From: Nocardioides marmorisolisilvae
Lineage (GTDB): Bacteria; Actinomycetota; Actinomycetes; Propionibacteriales; Nocardioidaceae
Assembly: GCF_031656915.1 (NCBI RefSeq)
Contig: NZ_CP134227.1
Location: 2,046,001 to 2,110,000 of the forward strand
Length of the DNA stretch: 64,000 nucleotides
Direction: 5' to 3'
Part shown: piece by piece, positions 1-8,433 of the stretch
How positions within the stretch are numbered: position 1 is the first letter of the stretch
How the letters are laid out: every line of letters starts with the position of its first letter
Translations under genes and position numbers: made by a program
Notes under the pieces: generated by a model
What the model saw: only the letters and a program-made list of their open reading frames with translations
The model's database searches: none
What the model was told of the DNA's origin: nothing

Positions 1-1907
1 ACCATCGCGATCTGCCGCTCGGAGAGTCGGTGCCGAACGGCGTAGACCTCGTCACGGGTCTCGTTGCGCACGGTGAGCTCTGGACCCGAGGCAACGGCCT
101 CGCGGACCTCGTCGAGGACGAGAACGTCCCCCTGCTGGATCCGGTCGTGGTCCGCGGGATCGACGAACTCCAAGGCGAGCACGCCGAAGTTCGCCAGGTT
201 CTGCCAGTGGATCCGGGCGTACGACGCCGCGAGCACCAGCCTGAGCCCCAAGTGGCGCGGGGCGAGCGCCGCGTGCTCCCGCGACGAGCCCTGGCCGTAG
301 TTCGAGCCGCCCACGATGGCGTGTCCGTCGCCGGCGGCTGCCCGGCCGGCGTACTCCGGGTCGACGTCGGTGAAGGTGAACTCCGCGAGCCGCGGGATGT
401 TGCTGCGGAACGGCAGCACGCGGGCCCCGGCGGGCAGGATCTCGTCGGTGGAGACGTCGTCGCCCACGACGAGCTCCACCCGCAGCTCGAGGCGGTCGGG
501 CAGCGGGTCGAAGTCGGGCAGCGAGGAGATGTTCGCGCCCTTGACCAGAGTCACCCTGCTGGCTTCGTCCGGTGGCAACGGCGGCTCGAGCATCGATGTG
601 TTCACGCTGGCGACCGCCGGCAGTGCCAGGGCCGGGTAGTCGATGCCGAGCAGGTCGGGCAGTTCGCGGGGGTCGGTGATCCTGCCGGTCAGGGCGGCCG
701 CAGCGGCGGTCTCCGGCGAGCACAGGAAGACCGAGTCGTCGGCGGTGCCCGAGCGGCCCGGGAAGTTGCGCGGCATGGTGCGCAGGCTGTTGCCGGTGCT
801 GGTCGGCGCCTGGCCCATGCCGATGCAGCCCATGCAGCCGGACTGGTGCAGCCTGGCCCCGGCTGCGATCAGGTCGAACGCGCTGCCCATCCGCATCAGG
901 TCCTCGAGACTCTCCCGCGACGTCGGGTTCACGTCGAGCGAGACCCCGGGAGCCGTCTGCCGTCCCTTGACGATCTCGGCGACGATGGCGAAGTCGCGCA
1001 GCCCCGGGTTGGCCGACGACCCGACCACCACCTGCTCGACGGGCTTGCCCTCGACCTCGCGGACCGGCACCACGTTGCCCGGAGAGCTGGGCAGGGCGAT
1101 CAGCGGCTCGACCGCGGCCAGGTCGATCGCCTCGCGTACGTCGTACTCTGCGCCGTCGTCGGCCAGCACCTCGACGAAGTCGTCGGACCGCTGCTCGGCG
1201 TCGAGGAACTCGCGCACCCGGTCGTCGGCCGGGAACACCGTCGTGGTGGCCCCCAGCTCCGCGCCCATGTTGGCGATCACGTGCCGGTCCATCGCGGTCA
1301 GCGTGTCGACTCCGGGACCGTAGTACTCGATGATCCGGTTGACCCCACCCTTGACGCCGTGGCGGCGCAGCATCTCGAGGATCACGTCCTTCGCGCTCAC
1401 CCACGGCCGGAGCTCGTTGGTCAGCCGGACGCCCCAGATCTGCGGCATGGTGAGGTAGAGAGGCTCGCCGGCGATCGCCCGTGCCACCTCGAGTCCGCCG
1501 ACACCGATCGCGAGCATCCCCAGCGATCCGGCAGCTGGCGTGTGGCTGTCGGAGCCGACCATCGTCCTGCCCGGCACCCCGAACCGCTGCATGTGGGTCG
1601 GGTGCGAGACACCGTTGCCCGGCTTGGAGAACCACAGCCCGAACCGCTGACACGCCGAGCGCAGGAAGGCGTGGTCCTCGGCGTTGTTGCTGTCCGCCTG
1701 GAGCAGGTTGTGGTCGACGTACTGGACGGAGACGTCGGTCTGGGCGCGCTCGAGCCCCAGCGCCTCGAGCTCGAGCATCACCAAGGTCCCGGTGGCGTCC
1801 TGGGTGAGGGTCTGGTCGATGCGCAGTGCGATCTCGTCACCCGGTACCATCTCGCCTGACACGAGGTGGTCGGCGATCAGCTTGTGGGCGACGGTGCGCG
1901 CGGCCAT
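1..1907 (-). CDS. Aconitate hydratase, C-terminal end cut by window edge
   Basis: Interconverts citrate and isocitrate in the TCA cycle as a cytosolic [4Fe-4S] hydro-lyase. About 635 residues are visible and the frame is still open at the left edge. It already reaches an ERQIAMV stretch close to the usual C-terminus of the 640-660 residue single-chain aconitases, so only a few residues should be missing. Seen in order: GSDSHTPAAGS near residue 120, the cluster-ligand motif GCMGCIGMG near 355, CSPETAAAA near 395, and the swivel-domain motif GGSNYGQGSSREHA near 535. The ATG at 1907 follows an AGGAGG-type ribosome site. This is the shorter mitochondrial-like form, not the ~900-residue AcnA. It is divergent from the glycosidase gene. 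Confidence 0.93.
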   Translation of the reverse strand, partial: MAARTVAHKLIADHLVSGEMVPGDEIALRIDQTLTQDATGTLVMLELEALGLERAQTDVSVQYVDHNLLQADSNNAEDHAFLRSACQRFGLWFSKPGNGVSHPTHMQRFGVPGRTMVGSDSHTPAAGSLGMLAIGVGGLEVARAIAGEPLYLTMPQIWGVRLTNELRPWVSAKDVILEMLRRHGVKGGVNRIIEYYGPGVDTLTAMDRHVIANMGAELGATTTVFPADDRVREFLDAEQRSDDFVEVLADDGAEYDVREAIDLAAVEPLIALPSSPGNVVPVREVEGKPVEQVVVGSSANPGLRDFAIVAEIVKGRQTAPGVSLDVNPTSRESLEDLMRMGSAFDLIAAGARLHQSGCMGCIGMGQAPTSTGNSLRTMPRNFPGRSGTADDSVFLCSPETAAAAALTGRITDPRELPDLLGIDYPALALPAVASVNTSMLEPPLPPDEASRVTLVKGANISSLPDFDPLPDRLELRVELVVGDDVSTDEILPAGARVLPFRSNIPRLAEFTFTDVDPEYAGRAAAGDGHAIVGGSNYGQGSSREHAALAPRHLGLRLVLAASYARIHWQNLANFGVLALEFVDPADHDRIQQGDVLVLDEVREAVASGPELTVRNETRDEVYAVRHRLSERQIAM

Positions 1908-1957
1908 GCAGCCTCCTGTTGACGGACTCCCGGGAGGTACCCAGCAGCGGGACTCGC

Positions 1958-1963
1958 TAACTT
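1958..1963 (+). promoter_or_regulatory. Leaderless -10 box (TAACTT) for the GH2 gene
   Basis: TAACTT lies 7 nt before the ATG at 1971 and no Shine-Dalgarno sits at a usable distance. It fits the TANNNT-N(5-7)-start pattern seen throughout the window. Confidence 0.6.
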
Positions 1964-1970
1964 GTGCCGC

Positions 1971-3680
1971 ATGGCCACGTCCGCGGAGCACCAGCCGCTG
2001 CAGCCGCTGCTGACCCGCTGGGGGCGTGAGGTCGACCCGGACGCGCCGTGGCCCGAATACCCACGGCCACAAATGGTCCGCGACGTCTGGCAGAACCTCA
2101 ACGGTCGCTGGGAGTACGCGTTCGGGACGGCGCCGGACCGACCCGAGCAGTGGGACGGTGAGATCGTCGTGCCGTTCTCGCCGGAGGCTCCGCTCTCGGG
2201 TGTCGGTCGGCAGCTGCGGCCCGACGAGTGGCTCTTCCAGCGACGCGTGTTCACGGCGCCGCGGCCACCGGAGGGAGGCCGGCTGCTGCTGCACTTCGGC
2301 GCCGTCGACCAGTCCTGCACGGTGTGGGTCAACGACGTCGAGGTGGGCCGACATATCGGTGGCTACCTGCCGTTCACCATCGACGTCACCGACGCCGTGA
2401 CCTACGATGAGGACACGCTGGTCGTCCGGGTGCGTGACCTCTCGGAGACGGGCCCGCACGCACGCGGCAAGCAGCGCCTGGACCGCGGCACCATCTGGTA
2501 CACCGCGCAGTCGGGCATCTGGCAGACCGTCTGGCTCGAGCCGGTGCCGACGCCGTACATCCGCGAGCTCACCATCACCCCCGATCTGCCCGGTGGCCGC
2601 TTCGACGTCGTCGCGCACACCAGTGACGGCAGGGAGCACCACCGGCGGGTCGTGCCTCAGCACCCCCACCCGTGGACGCCGGAGGACCCTCACCTGCACC
2701 ACTTCGACCTCACCGTCGGTGACGACACCGTGCACGCGTACGGCGCGCTGCGCAGCTTCGGCGTCGGCCCGGACGAGGACGGCCGACCGCGGCTGCTGCT
2801 CAACGGTGCGCCCTACCAGCACGTCGGCGTGCTCGATCAGGGCTACTGGCCCGACGGGCTGCTGACGCCGCCGTCAGACGCGGCGATGGTGCACGACATC
2901 GCCACGATGAGGTCGCTCGGCTTCACCATGCTGCGCAAGCACGTGAAGGTCGAGCCGCTGCGCTGGTACCACCACTGCGACCGGCTCGGCATCCTGGTCT
3001 GGCAGGACATGGTCAACGGCGGCGGCCGCTACCGCCGTCTCGTCGCGGACCTGCCCGCGAGGCGACCGGTGCGCCTCTCCGACCGGCGGCACCGGCTCTT
3101 CCACCGCGACGACGCCGACGCGAGGGCGGAGTTCCGCGACGAGGTCCGACGTACCGTCACGCTGCTGCGCAACACGGCCTGCATCGCGGTGTGGGTGCTG
3201 TTCAACGAGGGCTGGGGACAGTTCGACTCCGAGGAGATCGCCGCCGAGGTGGTCGGCCTGGACACCGGCCGGCAGATCTGCCAGGTGAGTGGCTGGATCG
3301 ACCAGGGCGGCGGCGACCTGCGCGCGTTCCACCGCTATGTGCGGCCGTGGCGGATGCCGCGCCCGGACCGTCGGGGGAGGGTCATCGCACTGAGCGAGTA
3401 CGGCGGCCACAGCCTGCGCATCGAGGGCCACGACTGGAGCGACCGCGAGTTCGGCTACCGCCGGTTCCGGACGCCGGCCGAGCTGGCCGAGAGCTTCACC
3501 AGGCTGCACGCGGACGTCGTCGCACCGACAGTGCCACGCGGGCTTTCGGCCACCGTCTACACCCAGCTCAGCGACGTCGAGGACGAGCTCAACGGGTTGC
3601 TCACCTGGGACCGCGAGGTGCTCAAGATCCCTGCTGACACGGTGCGCGCGGCCCTGGCCCTGCTGCGACCCTCGACCTAG
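1971..3680 (+). CDS. Glycoside hydrolase family 2 protein
   Basis: Predicted retaining exo-glycosidase of the beta-galactosidase/glucuronidase/mannosidase clan; the substrate cannot be told. No signal peptide, so probably cytosolic, 569 residues. N-terminal jelly-roll sugar-binding domain at about 15-190 (HIGGYLPFTIDVT), then a TIM barrel with LVWQDM near 345, acid/base Glu in LFNEGWGQ near 413 and nucleophile Glu in ALSEYGG near 477. The immunoglobulin-like domain between jelly roll and barrel is only about 60 residues, much shorter than usual, which suggests an internal deletion. ATG 1971 is preferred over an in-frame TTG nine bases earlier because a TAACTT -10 box lies 7 nt before it. The end overlaps the convergent phosphatase gene by 4 bp. 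Confidence 0.88.
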   Translation: MATSAEHQPLQPLLTRWGREVDPDAPWPEYPRPQMVRDVWQNLNGRWEYAFGTAPDRPEQWDGEIVVPFSPEAPLSGVGRQLRPDEWLFQRRVFTAPRPPEGGRLLLHFGAVDQSCTVWVNDVEVGRHIGGYLPFTIDVTDAVTYDEDTLVVRVRDLSETGPHARGKQRLDRGTIWYTAQSGIWQTVWLEPVPTPYIRELTITPDLPGGRFDVVAHTSDGREHHRRVVPQHPHPWTPEDPHLHHFDLTVGDDTVHAYGALRSFGVGPDEDGRPRLLLNGAPYQHVGVLDQGYWPDGLLTPPSDAAMVHDIATMRSLGFTMLRKHVKVEPLRWYHHCDRLGILVWQDMVNGGGRYRRLVADLPARRPVRLSDRRHRLFHRDDADARAEFRDEVRRTVTLLRNTACIAVWVLFNEGWGQFDSEEIAAEVVGLDTGRQICQVSGWIDQGGGDLRAFHRYVRPWRMPRPDRRGRVIALSEYGGHSLRIEGHDWSDREFGYRRFRTPAELAESFTRLHADVVAPTVPRGLSATVYTQLSDVEDELNGLLTWDREVLKIPADTVRAALALLRPST

Positions 3681-4939
3681 ACCTGGACCGGGCCGCCGAC
3701 GGCGTCCTCGTCATCCCCGCCTTCGGGCCGTCGGAGCACCAGCAGCGCGACGTCGTCCTCGGCGCCCTCCTGCCCGATCAGCTCCGACATCAGCAGCGCG
3801 GCCAGCTGGTCCGCGCTGTCGTCCGCCGCGGCCGCGACGACACGTCGCATGGTCCACAGGCCGGTGTCGATGTCCTGCCCGCGACGTTCGACGAGCCCGT
3901 CGGTGTAGAGGCAGATCCGAGTGCCCGGGAGCACCACCATCTCCGTGGTGCGCCGCTCGACCTCGTCGACCGTCCCCAGCGGTGGGTCCTCGCCCAGGGC
4001 CAGCAGCAGCGACGACTCGCGATGCCCCACCATCGGAGGCAGATGACCGGCGGAGGCGATCAGGGCCAGGCCGGTCCGCTTCTCATAGACGAGGTACACC
4101 GCCGTCGCCATCTGGTCGGGCTCGAACGCCCGCATCAGCTGGTCGAGCCGGTCCAGCACCCGGCCGGGATCGTCCTCGACCAGCGCGTAGGCCCGCAAGG
4201 CGCTGCGCAGCCGGCCCATCACGATGGCAGCCAGGAGACCGTGCCCGGCCACATCGCCCACCACGATGCCGAGTCGCTCCCCTGGCAGGTCGAACACGTC
4301 GTACCAGTCACCGCCGACGCCCAGCTGGCCGCCCGGGACGTACCGGGCGGCCAGCTCGAGACCCGACTGGCGGGGCAGTCCGCTGGGAAGCAGGCCGCGC
4401 TGCAGGACGCCGGCGGCCTGACGCGAGGTCCGAGCACGGAGCTGACTCACCGCGCTGGCGGCGCGCTCCGCGGCCAGCTGCAGCAGGGCCACCTCGTCGG
4501 GGCTGAACTCCCGCGGCTGCAGCGAGCCGACATGGAGCACGCCGAGGACCTCGTCGCCCACGAGCAACGGCACGCCCAGCATCGAGCGCACCCCCTTGTG
4601 GAGCAGCACCGGGTTGACCACGGTCGCCGGGCTGACCTCCGTGACGACCACGGGCTCGCGGCTGTTCGCGACCATCCCGGCGAACCCGCGCCCCACCGGG
4701 ATCCGAGACCCCTGGAACACCTCCTCCTCGAGCCCGCGGGCGGCCGTCGCGAGGAGGTGCTGGCCGGAGTCGTCCATCAGCAGCACCGCGGCGGTGTCGG
4801 CGCGGAGCAGGTCGCGGACCCGGTCGAGCAGCTCGGGCAGCAGATCGTCGAGGTCGAGCTGGGTCAGCGCCAGGTCCGTGACCGCCTCGAGACGGTGCAG
4901 CTGCCCGCCGGGATCGTTGCTTGGGTCGGTCGAGGACAC
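3677..4939 (-). CDS. GAF domain SpoIIE-type PP2C serine phosphatase
   Basis: Soluble 420-residue protein with a GAF sensor domain (about 15-165; LLRADTAAVLLMDD and LGVPLLVGDEVLGVLHVG) followed by a SpoIIE/RsbU-type PP2C phosphatase domain. The phosphatase shows metal-site motifs GGDWYDVF near 210, VVGDVAGHG near 230 and, near the C-terminus, GAEDDVALLVL. RsbU-like members dephosphorylate anti-sigma antagonists in partner-switching stress pathways; this role is inferred. No anti-sigma or antagonist gene is adjacent, so its partner must be elsewhere. GTG start with GGGAGGAGACCC directly upstream is convincing. Confidence 0.9.
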   Translation of the reverse strand: MSSTDPSNDPGGQLHRLEAVTDLALTQLDLDDLLPELLDRVRDLLRADTAAVLLMDDSGQHLLATAARGLEEEVFQGSRIPVGRGFAGMVANSREPVVVTEVSPATVVNPVLLHKGVRSMLGVPLLVGDEVLGVLHVGSLQPREFSPDEVALLQLAAERAASAVSQLRARTSRQAAGVLQRGLLPSGLPRQSGLELAARYVPGGQLGVGGDWYDVFDLPGERLGIVVGDVAGHGLLAAIVMGRLRSALRAYALVEDDPGRVLDRLDQLMRAFEPDQMATAVYLVYEKRTGLALIASAGHLPPMVGHRESSLLLALGEDPPLGTVDEVERRTTEMVVLPGTRICLYTDGLVERRGQDIDTGLWTMRRVVAAAADDSADQLAALLMSELIGQEGAEDDVALLVLRRPEGGDDEDAVGGPVQV

Positions 4940-5048
4940 GGGTCTCCTCCCACGCCTTGTTGCGCCGGCCCCGGCTGCTGGAGAGCCCGCGACGCACGTT
5001 GTCGGTGACGATACTGCCGACGAGGTCCGGCCACCGGGTTTCCCTGAC

Positions 5049-5768
5049 TCAGGGGTACCCGGGTCGGCGATCGGTCACGCAGAGCTCCATGCCAGCGGGG
5101 CCGCGCAACGTCGTCCAGCCCGCCGTACGGCGTACCTCCGTGGCACCGAGCCGCCGCAACCGGGACACCTCCGCGTCGCGATCGTCGCAGGCCAGATCGA
5201 GGTGCGCCCGGGTCGTGTCGCCGCTCTCGAGCCGCTGCAGCAGCACCCGGAGGGAGTCGCCCGAGTGCCGGGCGAGGCTCGCGAACTCGTCGTACCCCGG
5301 TGAGGGCTGCAGTTCACGGTCGAGCAGCCTCGACCAGAACATCGCCTCCTGGTCGAACAGCGCCGGCGGGATGTCGATGCAGACCTGGTCGGCCAGGCTG
5401 CTGTGCCCGTCCCAGGTGCGTGGCCGGGGCGGGCGGCGCTCGGCGCCGGTCACGGCGCAGAACGGAAGGCCGCCGGGCGAGGCCATCACGACCACGTCGG
5501 ACTCGTCGACCAGGCGGGCACCCAGGGGGATCGCATGGTCACGCACCCGCGCCGGGTCATCGCTGTGCACGTCGAGGTGGACGCGCGGGCCGCCAGCACC
5601 CACGCGTTGCACCCGGAGCCAGTCGTCGGAGTCGTCCGCCACGAGGGTGGCGAACTGGCCCGAGTCGCCGCGGGTGCCAGACAGCCCGAGTCCGGTGACC
5701 GCCTGCCAGAAGGCGACACCGTCGTCGAAGCCGTCCGCGGGGAGGTCGAGGAACGCGGTCAGCCACAT
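5049..5768 (-). CDS. Two-domain VOC (glyoxalase/bleomycin-resistance fold) protein
   Basis: 239 residues with two VOC repeats: one around 1-115 (AFLDLPADGFDDGVAFWQAV at the start, FCAVTG at the end) and one around 125-235 (VCIDIPPALFDQEAMFWSRL, then RGPAGMELCVTD). Such proteins bind or modify small metabolites, usually through a metal site; substrate unknown. The ligand His/Glu pattern is weak, so a binding rather than catalytic role is possible. The gene is divergent from the BtuF-like gene with only 33 bp between starts. A TTGACT element 7 nt upstream may serve as its -10 box. Confidence 0.8.
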   Translation of the reverse strand: MWLTAFLDLPADGFDDGVAFWQAVTGLGLSGTRGDSGQFATLVADDSDDWLRVQRVGAGGPRVHLDVHSDDPARVRDHAIPLGARLVDESDVVVMASPGGLPFCAVTGAERRPPRPRTWDGHSSLADQVCIDIPPALFDQEAMFWSRLLDRELQPSPGYDEFASLARHSGDSLRVLLQRLESGDTTRAHLDLACDDRDAEVSRLRRLGATEVRRTAGWTTLRGPAGMELCVTDRRPGYP

Positions 5769-5788
5769 GCCACCGAGTCAAGCACCCG

Positions 5789-5794
5789 TAGGGT
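5789..5794 (+). promoter_or_regulatory. Leaderless -10 box (TAGGGT) for the BtuF-like gene
   Basis: TAGGGT followed by 7 nt and the GTG at 5802. No Shine-Dalgarno is present, and the box supports this GTG as the true start. Confidence 0.6.
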
Positions 5795-5801
5795 CGTTCT
5801 C

Positions 5802-6677
5802 GTGCGCATCGTGTCCCTGCTGCCCTCGACCACGGAGATCCTGTTCGCGCTCGGCGCCGGCGACGACGTCGTCGGCGTCACCTTCGAGTGCGACTTCCCA
5901 CCCGAGGCCCGGCGGCGCACCATCGTGTCCACCAGCGCCATGCCCGAGGGACTGCTGCCCGAGGAGATCGATGCCTTCGTGGTCGAGGCGATGCGGCGAG
6001 GGGACGACCTCTACCACCTCGACGAGGGCGCGCTGTCCGGCCTGGACGCGGACCTCGTCGTCACCCAGGACCTGTGCGCGGTCTGCGCGGTCGACGTGTC
6101 CGTGGTCGACGACGCTCTCGCGCACCTGGGGTGTACGGCGCAGGTGCTGACCGTCGACCCCCACACCCTCGACGAGGTGCTCGCCTCCGTGCTCACCCTC
6201 GGGCAGGTCACCGGTCGGGAGCGATCGGCCGCGGCCCTCGTCGACGGGCTGCGGCGACGGATCGAGGCGGTCCGGTCGGCGGTGGCCGGCCGGCCTCGTC
6301 CCCGGTTGATGCTGCTCGAGTGGACGGATCCGCCGTACGCGCCGGGGCATTGGGTCCCGGAGATGGTCGAGCTCGCCGGCGGCGTACCCACGTTGGGGAC
6401 GGCCGGGGAGAAGTCGGTCCGGGTCACCTGGGACGACGTACACGCGTCGGCGCCCGACCTGGTGGTGTGCGCGCCCTGCGGCTTCGACCTGGCCGGGTCG
6501 CTGGAGCTGGCCGGTCGGGTGCTCGACCGGCTACCTGATGTCCCGGTGTGGGCGGTGGATGCCAACGCGTCGTACGCCCGGCCGGGGCCGAGGCTGGTCG
6601 ACGGGATCGAGGCACTGGCCGGCATCCTGCACCCGGGCGTGGTCGCGGCCTCGCCGATCGCCCAGCAGCTGCGCTGA
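5802..6677 (+). CDS. BtuF-like periplasmic-binding-fold protein (putative cobalamin binding)
   Basis: 291 residues of the helical-backbone class III binding-protein fold (PF01497-like). The N-terminus RIVSLLPSTTEILFALGAGD is the diagnostic start of BtuF/FhuD-type domains, and ends DGIEALAGILHP. There is no signal peptide or lipobox: the fold begins at residue 2, so it is probably cytosolic. No BtuC/BtuD transporter genes are nearby. Stand-alone soluble members of this family occur widely in actinobacteria and are annotated as cobalamin-binding; the ligand here is unproven. The cysteine-rich stretch DLCAVCAVD near 90 is conserved in this subgroup and could bind a cofactor. Confidence 0.8.
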   Translation: MRIVSLLPSTTEILFALGAGDDVVGVTFECDFPPEARRRTIVSTSAMPEGLLPEEIDAFVVEAMRRGDDLYHLDEGALSGLDADLVVTQDLCAVCAVDVSVVDDALAHLGCTAQVLTVDPHTLDEVLASVLTLGQVTGRERSAAALVDGLRRRIEAVRSAVAGRPRPRLMLLEWTDPPYAPGHWVPEMVELAGGVPTLGTAGEKSVRVTWDDVHASAPDLVVCAPCGFDLAGSLELAGRVLDRLPDVPVWAVDANASYARPGPRLVDGIEALAGILHPGVVAASPIAQQLR

Positions 6678-6692
6678 GGTCACACCGCGCTC

Positions 6693-6747
6693 GGCAAAGT
6701 TGCGCCGCCTCGACGGGCTACGGCTGCAAAGTTGCGCCGCCTCGACG
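6693..6747. repeat. Pair of 22-bp direct repeats, 33-bp period
   Basis: The core AAAGTTGCGCCGCCTCGACG occurs at 6695-6714 and again at 6728-6747, with two further matching bases 5' of each copy. It sits just after the BtuF-like stop codon, in the 293-bp gap before the convergent cbs gene. No gene is apparent in that gap. Confidence 0.8.
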
Positions 6748-6764
6748 ACCTCGGCGGAGCATAC

Positions 6765-6801
6765 GGCGGGGAGACCCGACACGAGTTTGGGCCTCCCCGC
6801 C
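6765..6801. terminator. Hairpin in the convergent gap, possible bidirectional terminator
   Basis: Perfect 9-bp arms GGCGGGGAG and CTCCCCGCC with a 19-nt loop, midway between the convergent BtuF-like and cbs genes. There is no U tract, so any termination role is tentative. The rest of the 6678-6970 gap shows only the direct repeat pair and no supported coding region. Confidence 0.4.
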
Positions 6802-6970
6802 CTGCCCGTCAGCCCGGAGATGTGGAGGGACCTCCGTGTGGGCTCGATGCCCGACAACGCGGGCAGTGGCACAGGCCGGAAGGGGTTGAGGTCCCGGCTG
6901 ATGCACCTGTCCAAGCGTAGGAGGGCGGCGAGGGGCTTGGCAGCGAAACGGACTTTTTGCCCGGATCGGC

Positions 6971-8395
6971 TCAGGCCCGGGCGAGGAAGCCGAGCAGGTC
7001 CTGACGGGTGAGCACACCGATCGGACGGCCGTCCTCCTGCACCAGCAGGGCATCGGCGTTCGCCAGGGCCGCCACCGCCTCGGCGACGGGAACGCCCGAG
7101 CCGACGGTCGGCAGCGGGTCGCTCATGTGCTCCTCCACCTGGTCGGCCAGCTTCGCGCTTCCGGCGTACAGCGCGTCGAGCAGGACCCGCTCGGAGACCG
7201 AGCCGGCCACCTCGGCCGCCATCACCGGCGGCTCCGCGCGGACGACCGGCATCTGCGAGACGCCGTACTCGCGCAGGATGTGCACGGCCTCGGCGATGGT
7301 CTCGTTGGGGTGGGTGTGCACCAGCGCCGGGATCTCCCCGCTCTTCCCGCGCAGCACCTCCCCCACGGTGCGGCCGGACGCGGCCGGGAGGAAGCCGTAC
7401 TGGGCCAGCCACTCGTCGTTGAAGACCTTGGTGAGGTAGCCACGACCGGAGTCCGGCAACAGCACCACGATGACCGCGTCGTCGCCCTCCCGGGTGCCCT
7501 CGAGCTCCTTGGCCAGCTGTACCGCGGCGAAGGCGGCCATCCCCGAGGAACCACCGACGAGGAGCCCCTCCTCGCGCGCGAGCCGGCGAGTGAACGCGAA
7601 GGAGTCGGCGTCGGAGACCTCGATCACCCGGTCCGCGATGTCCCGGTCGTAGGTGTCGGGCCAGAAGTCCTCCCCCACGCCCTCGACCAGGTAGGGCCGG
7701 CCGGTGCCGCCCGAGTAGACCGATCCAGCCGGATCGGCGCCGACCACCTGGACCCCGCGCCCGCCTCGTTCGGCGCTGCGGTCCTTGAGGTAGCGACCGA
7801 CCCCGGTGATCGTCCCCCCGGTGCCCATGCCGGTGACGAAATGCGTGATCCGGCCGTCGGTCTGCTCCCAGATCTCCGGCCCGGTGGTCTCGTAGTGCGA
7901 GCGTGGGTTGTTCGGGTTGGAGTACTGGTCGGGCTTCCAGGCGTTCGGCGTCTCCCGGACGAGCCGGTCGGAGACGTTGTAGTAGGAGTCGGGGTGCTCC
8001 GGGGCCACCGCGGTCGGGCAGACGACCACCTCGGCGCCGTACGCCTTCAAGACGTTGCGCTTGTCCTCGCTGACCTTGTCGGGGCACACGAAGATGCAGC
8101 GGTAGCCGCGCTGCTGGGCGACCAGGGCCAGGCCCACGCCGGTGTTCCCCGAGGTCGGCTCGACGATGGTGCCGCCGGGCTTGAGCTCGCCGGACGCTTC
8201 GGCGGCGTCGATCATCCGGACCGCGATCCGGTCCTTCACCGACCCCCCGGGGTTGAGGTACTCGACCTTGGCGAGCACGAGCGGGCCACGGTCGGCGGCC
8301 CCGGCACCCGCGTCCGGCCTCCTGTCCAGGGTCCGGTCGAGCCGGACCAGCGGGGTGTTGCCGATCAGGTCGAGCAGTGAGTTGGCATAGCGCAT
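6971..8395 (-). CDS. cbs: Cystathionine beta-synthase
   Basis: PLP enzyme that condenses homocysteine with serine to cystathionine (transsulfuration). 474 residues: a fold-type II catalytic domain with NPGGSVKDR holding the Schiff-base lysine near 55, PTSGNTGVGLAL near 80 and GGSSGMAAF near 275, then two C-terminal CBS repeats (about 345-470) forming a Bateman module. The presence of the Bateman module separates it from plain cysteine synthase CysK. The ATG at 8395 is chosen because a TATGTT box lies 6 nt upstream; a longer N-terminal extension in frame has no support. It is divergent from the SGNH gene with only 38 bp between starts. Confidence 0.93.
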   Translation of the reverse strand: MRYANSLLDLIGNTPLVRLDRTLDRRPDAGAGAADRGPLVLAKVEYLNPGGSVKDRIAVRMIDAAEASGELKPGGTIVEPTSGNTGVGLALVAQQRGYRCIFVCPDKVSEDKRNVLKAYGAEVVVCPTAVAPEHPDSYYNVSDRLVRETPNAWKPDQYSNPNNPRSHYETTGPEIWEQTDGRITHFVTGMGTGGTITGVGRYLKDRSAERGGRGVQVVGADPAGSVYSGGTGRPYLVEGVGEDFWPDTYDRDIADRVIEVSDADSFAFTRRLAREEGLLVGGSSGMAAFAAVQLAKELEGTREGDDAVIVVLLPDSGRGYLTKVFNDEWLAQYGFLPAASGRTVGEVLRGKSGEIPALVHTHPNETIAEAVHILREYGVSQMPVVRAEPPVMAAEVAGSVSERVLLDALYAGSAKLADQVEEHMSDPLPTVGSGVPVAEAVAALANADALLVQEDGRPIGVLTRQDLLGFLARA

Positions 8396-8401
8396 GGCCT
8401 C

Positions 8402-8407
8402 AACATA
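8402..8407 (-). promoter_or_regulatory. Leaderless -10 box (TATGTT) for cbs
   Basis: On the minus strand TATGTT is followed by 6 nt and the cbs ATG. It lies only 14 bp from the opposing TAGGCT box, so the two divergent promoters overlap. Confidence 0.6.
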
Positions 8408-8421
8408 GTCGGCGCCGTCCG

Positions 8422-8427
8422 TAGGCT
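8422..8427 (+). promoter_or_regulatory. Leaderless -10 box (TAGGCT) for the SGNH hydrolase gene
   Basis: TAGGCT, 6 nt, then ATG at 8434. It supports ATG 8434 over an in-frame GTG that directly abuts the box. Confidence 0.65.
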
Positions 8428-8433
8428 GTGCCC

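Noticed and set aside
30-1859. 609-codon open frame antisense to aconitase
   Set aside because: The opposite strand encodes a clear aconitase with intact Fe-S motifs. The antisense frame is a by-product of high GC and has no recognisable domain.
6678-6970. Protein-coding gene in the BtuF-cbs gap
   Set aside because: Frames through the gap are extensions of neighbouring genes or Arg-rich shadows with no start signals.
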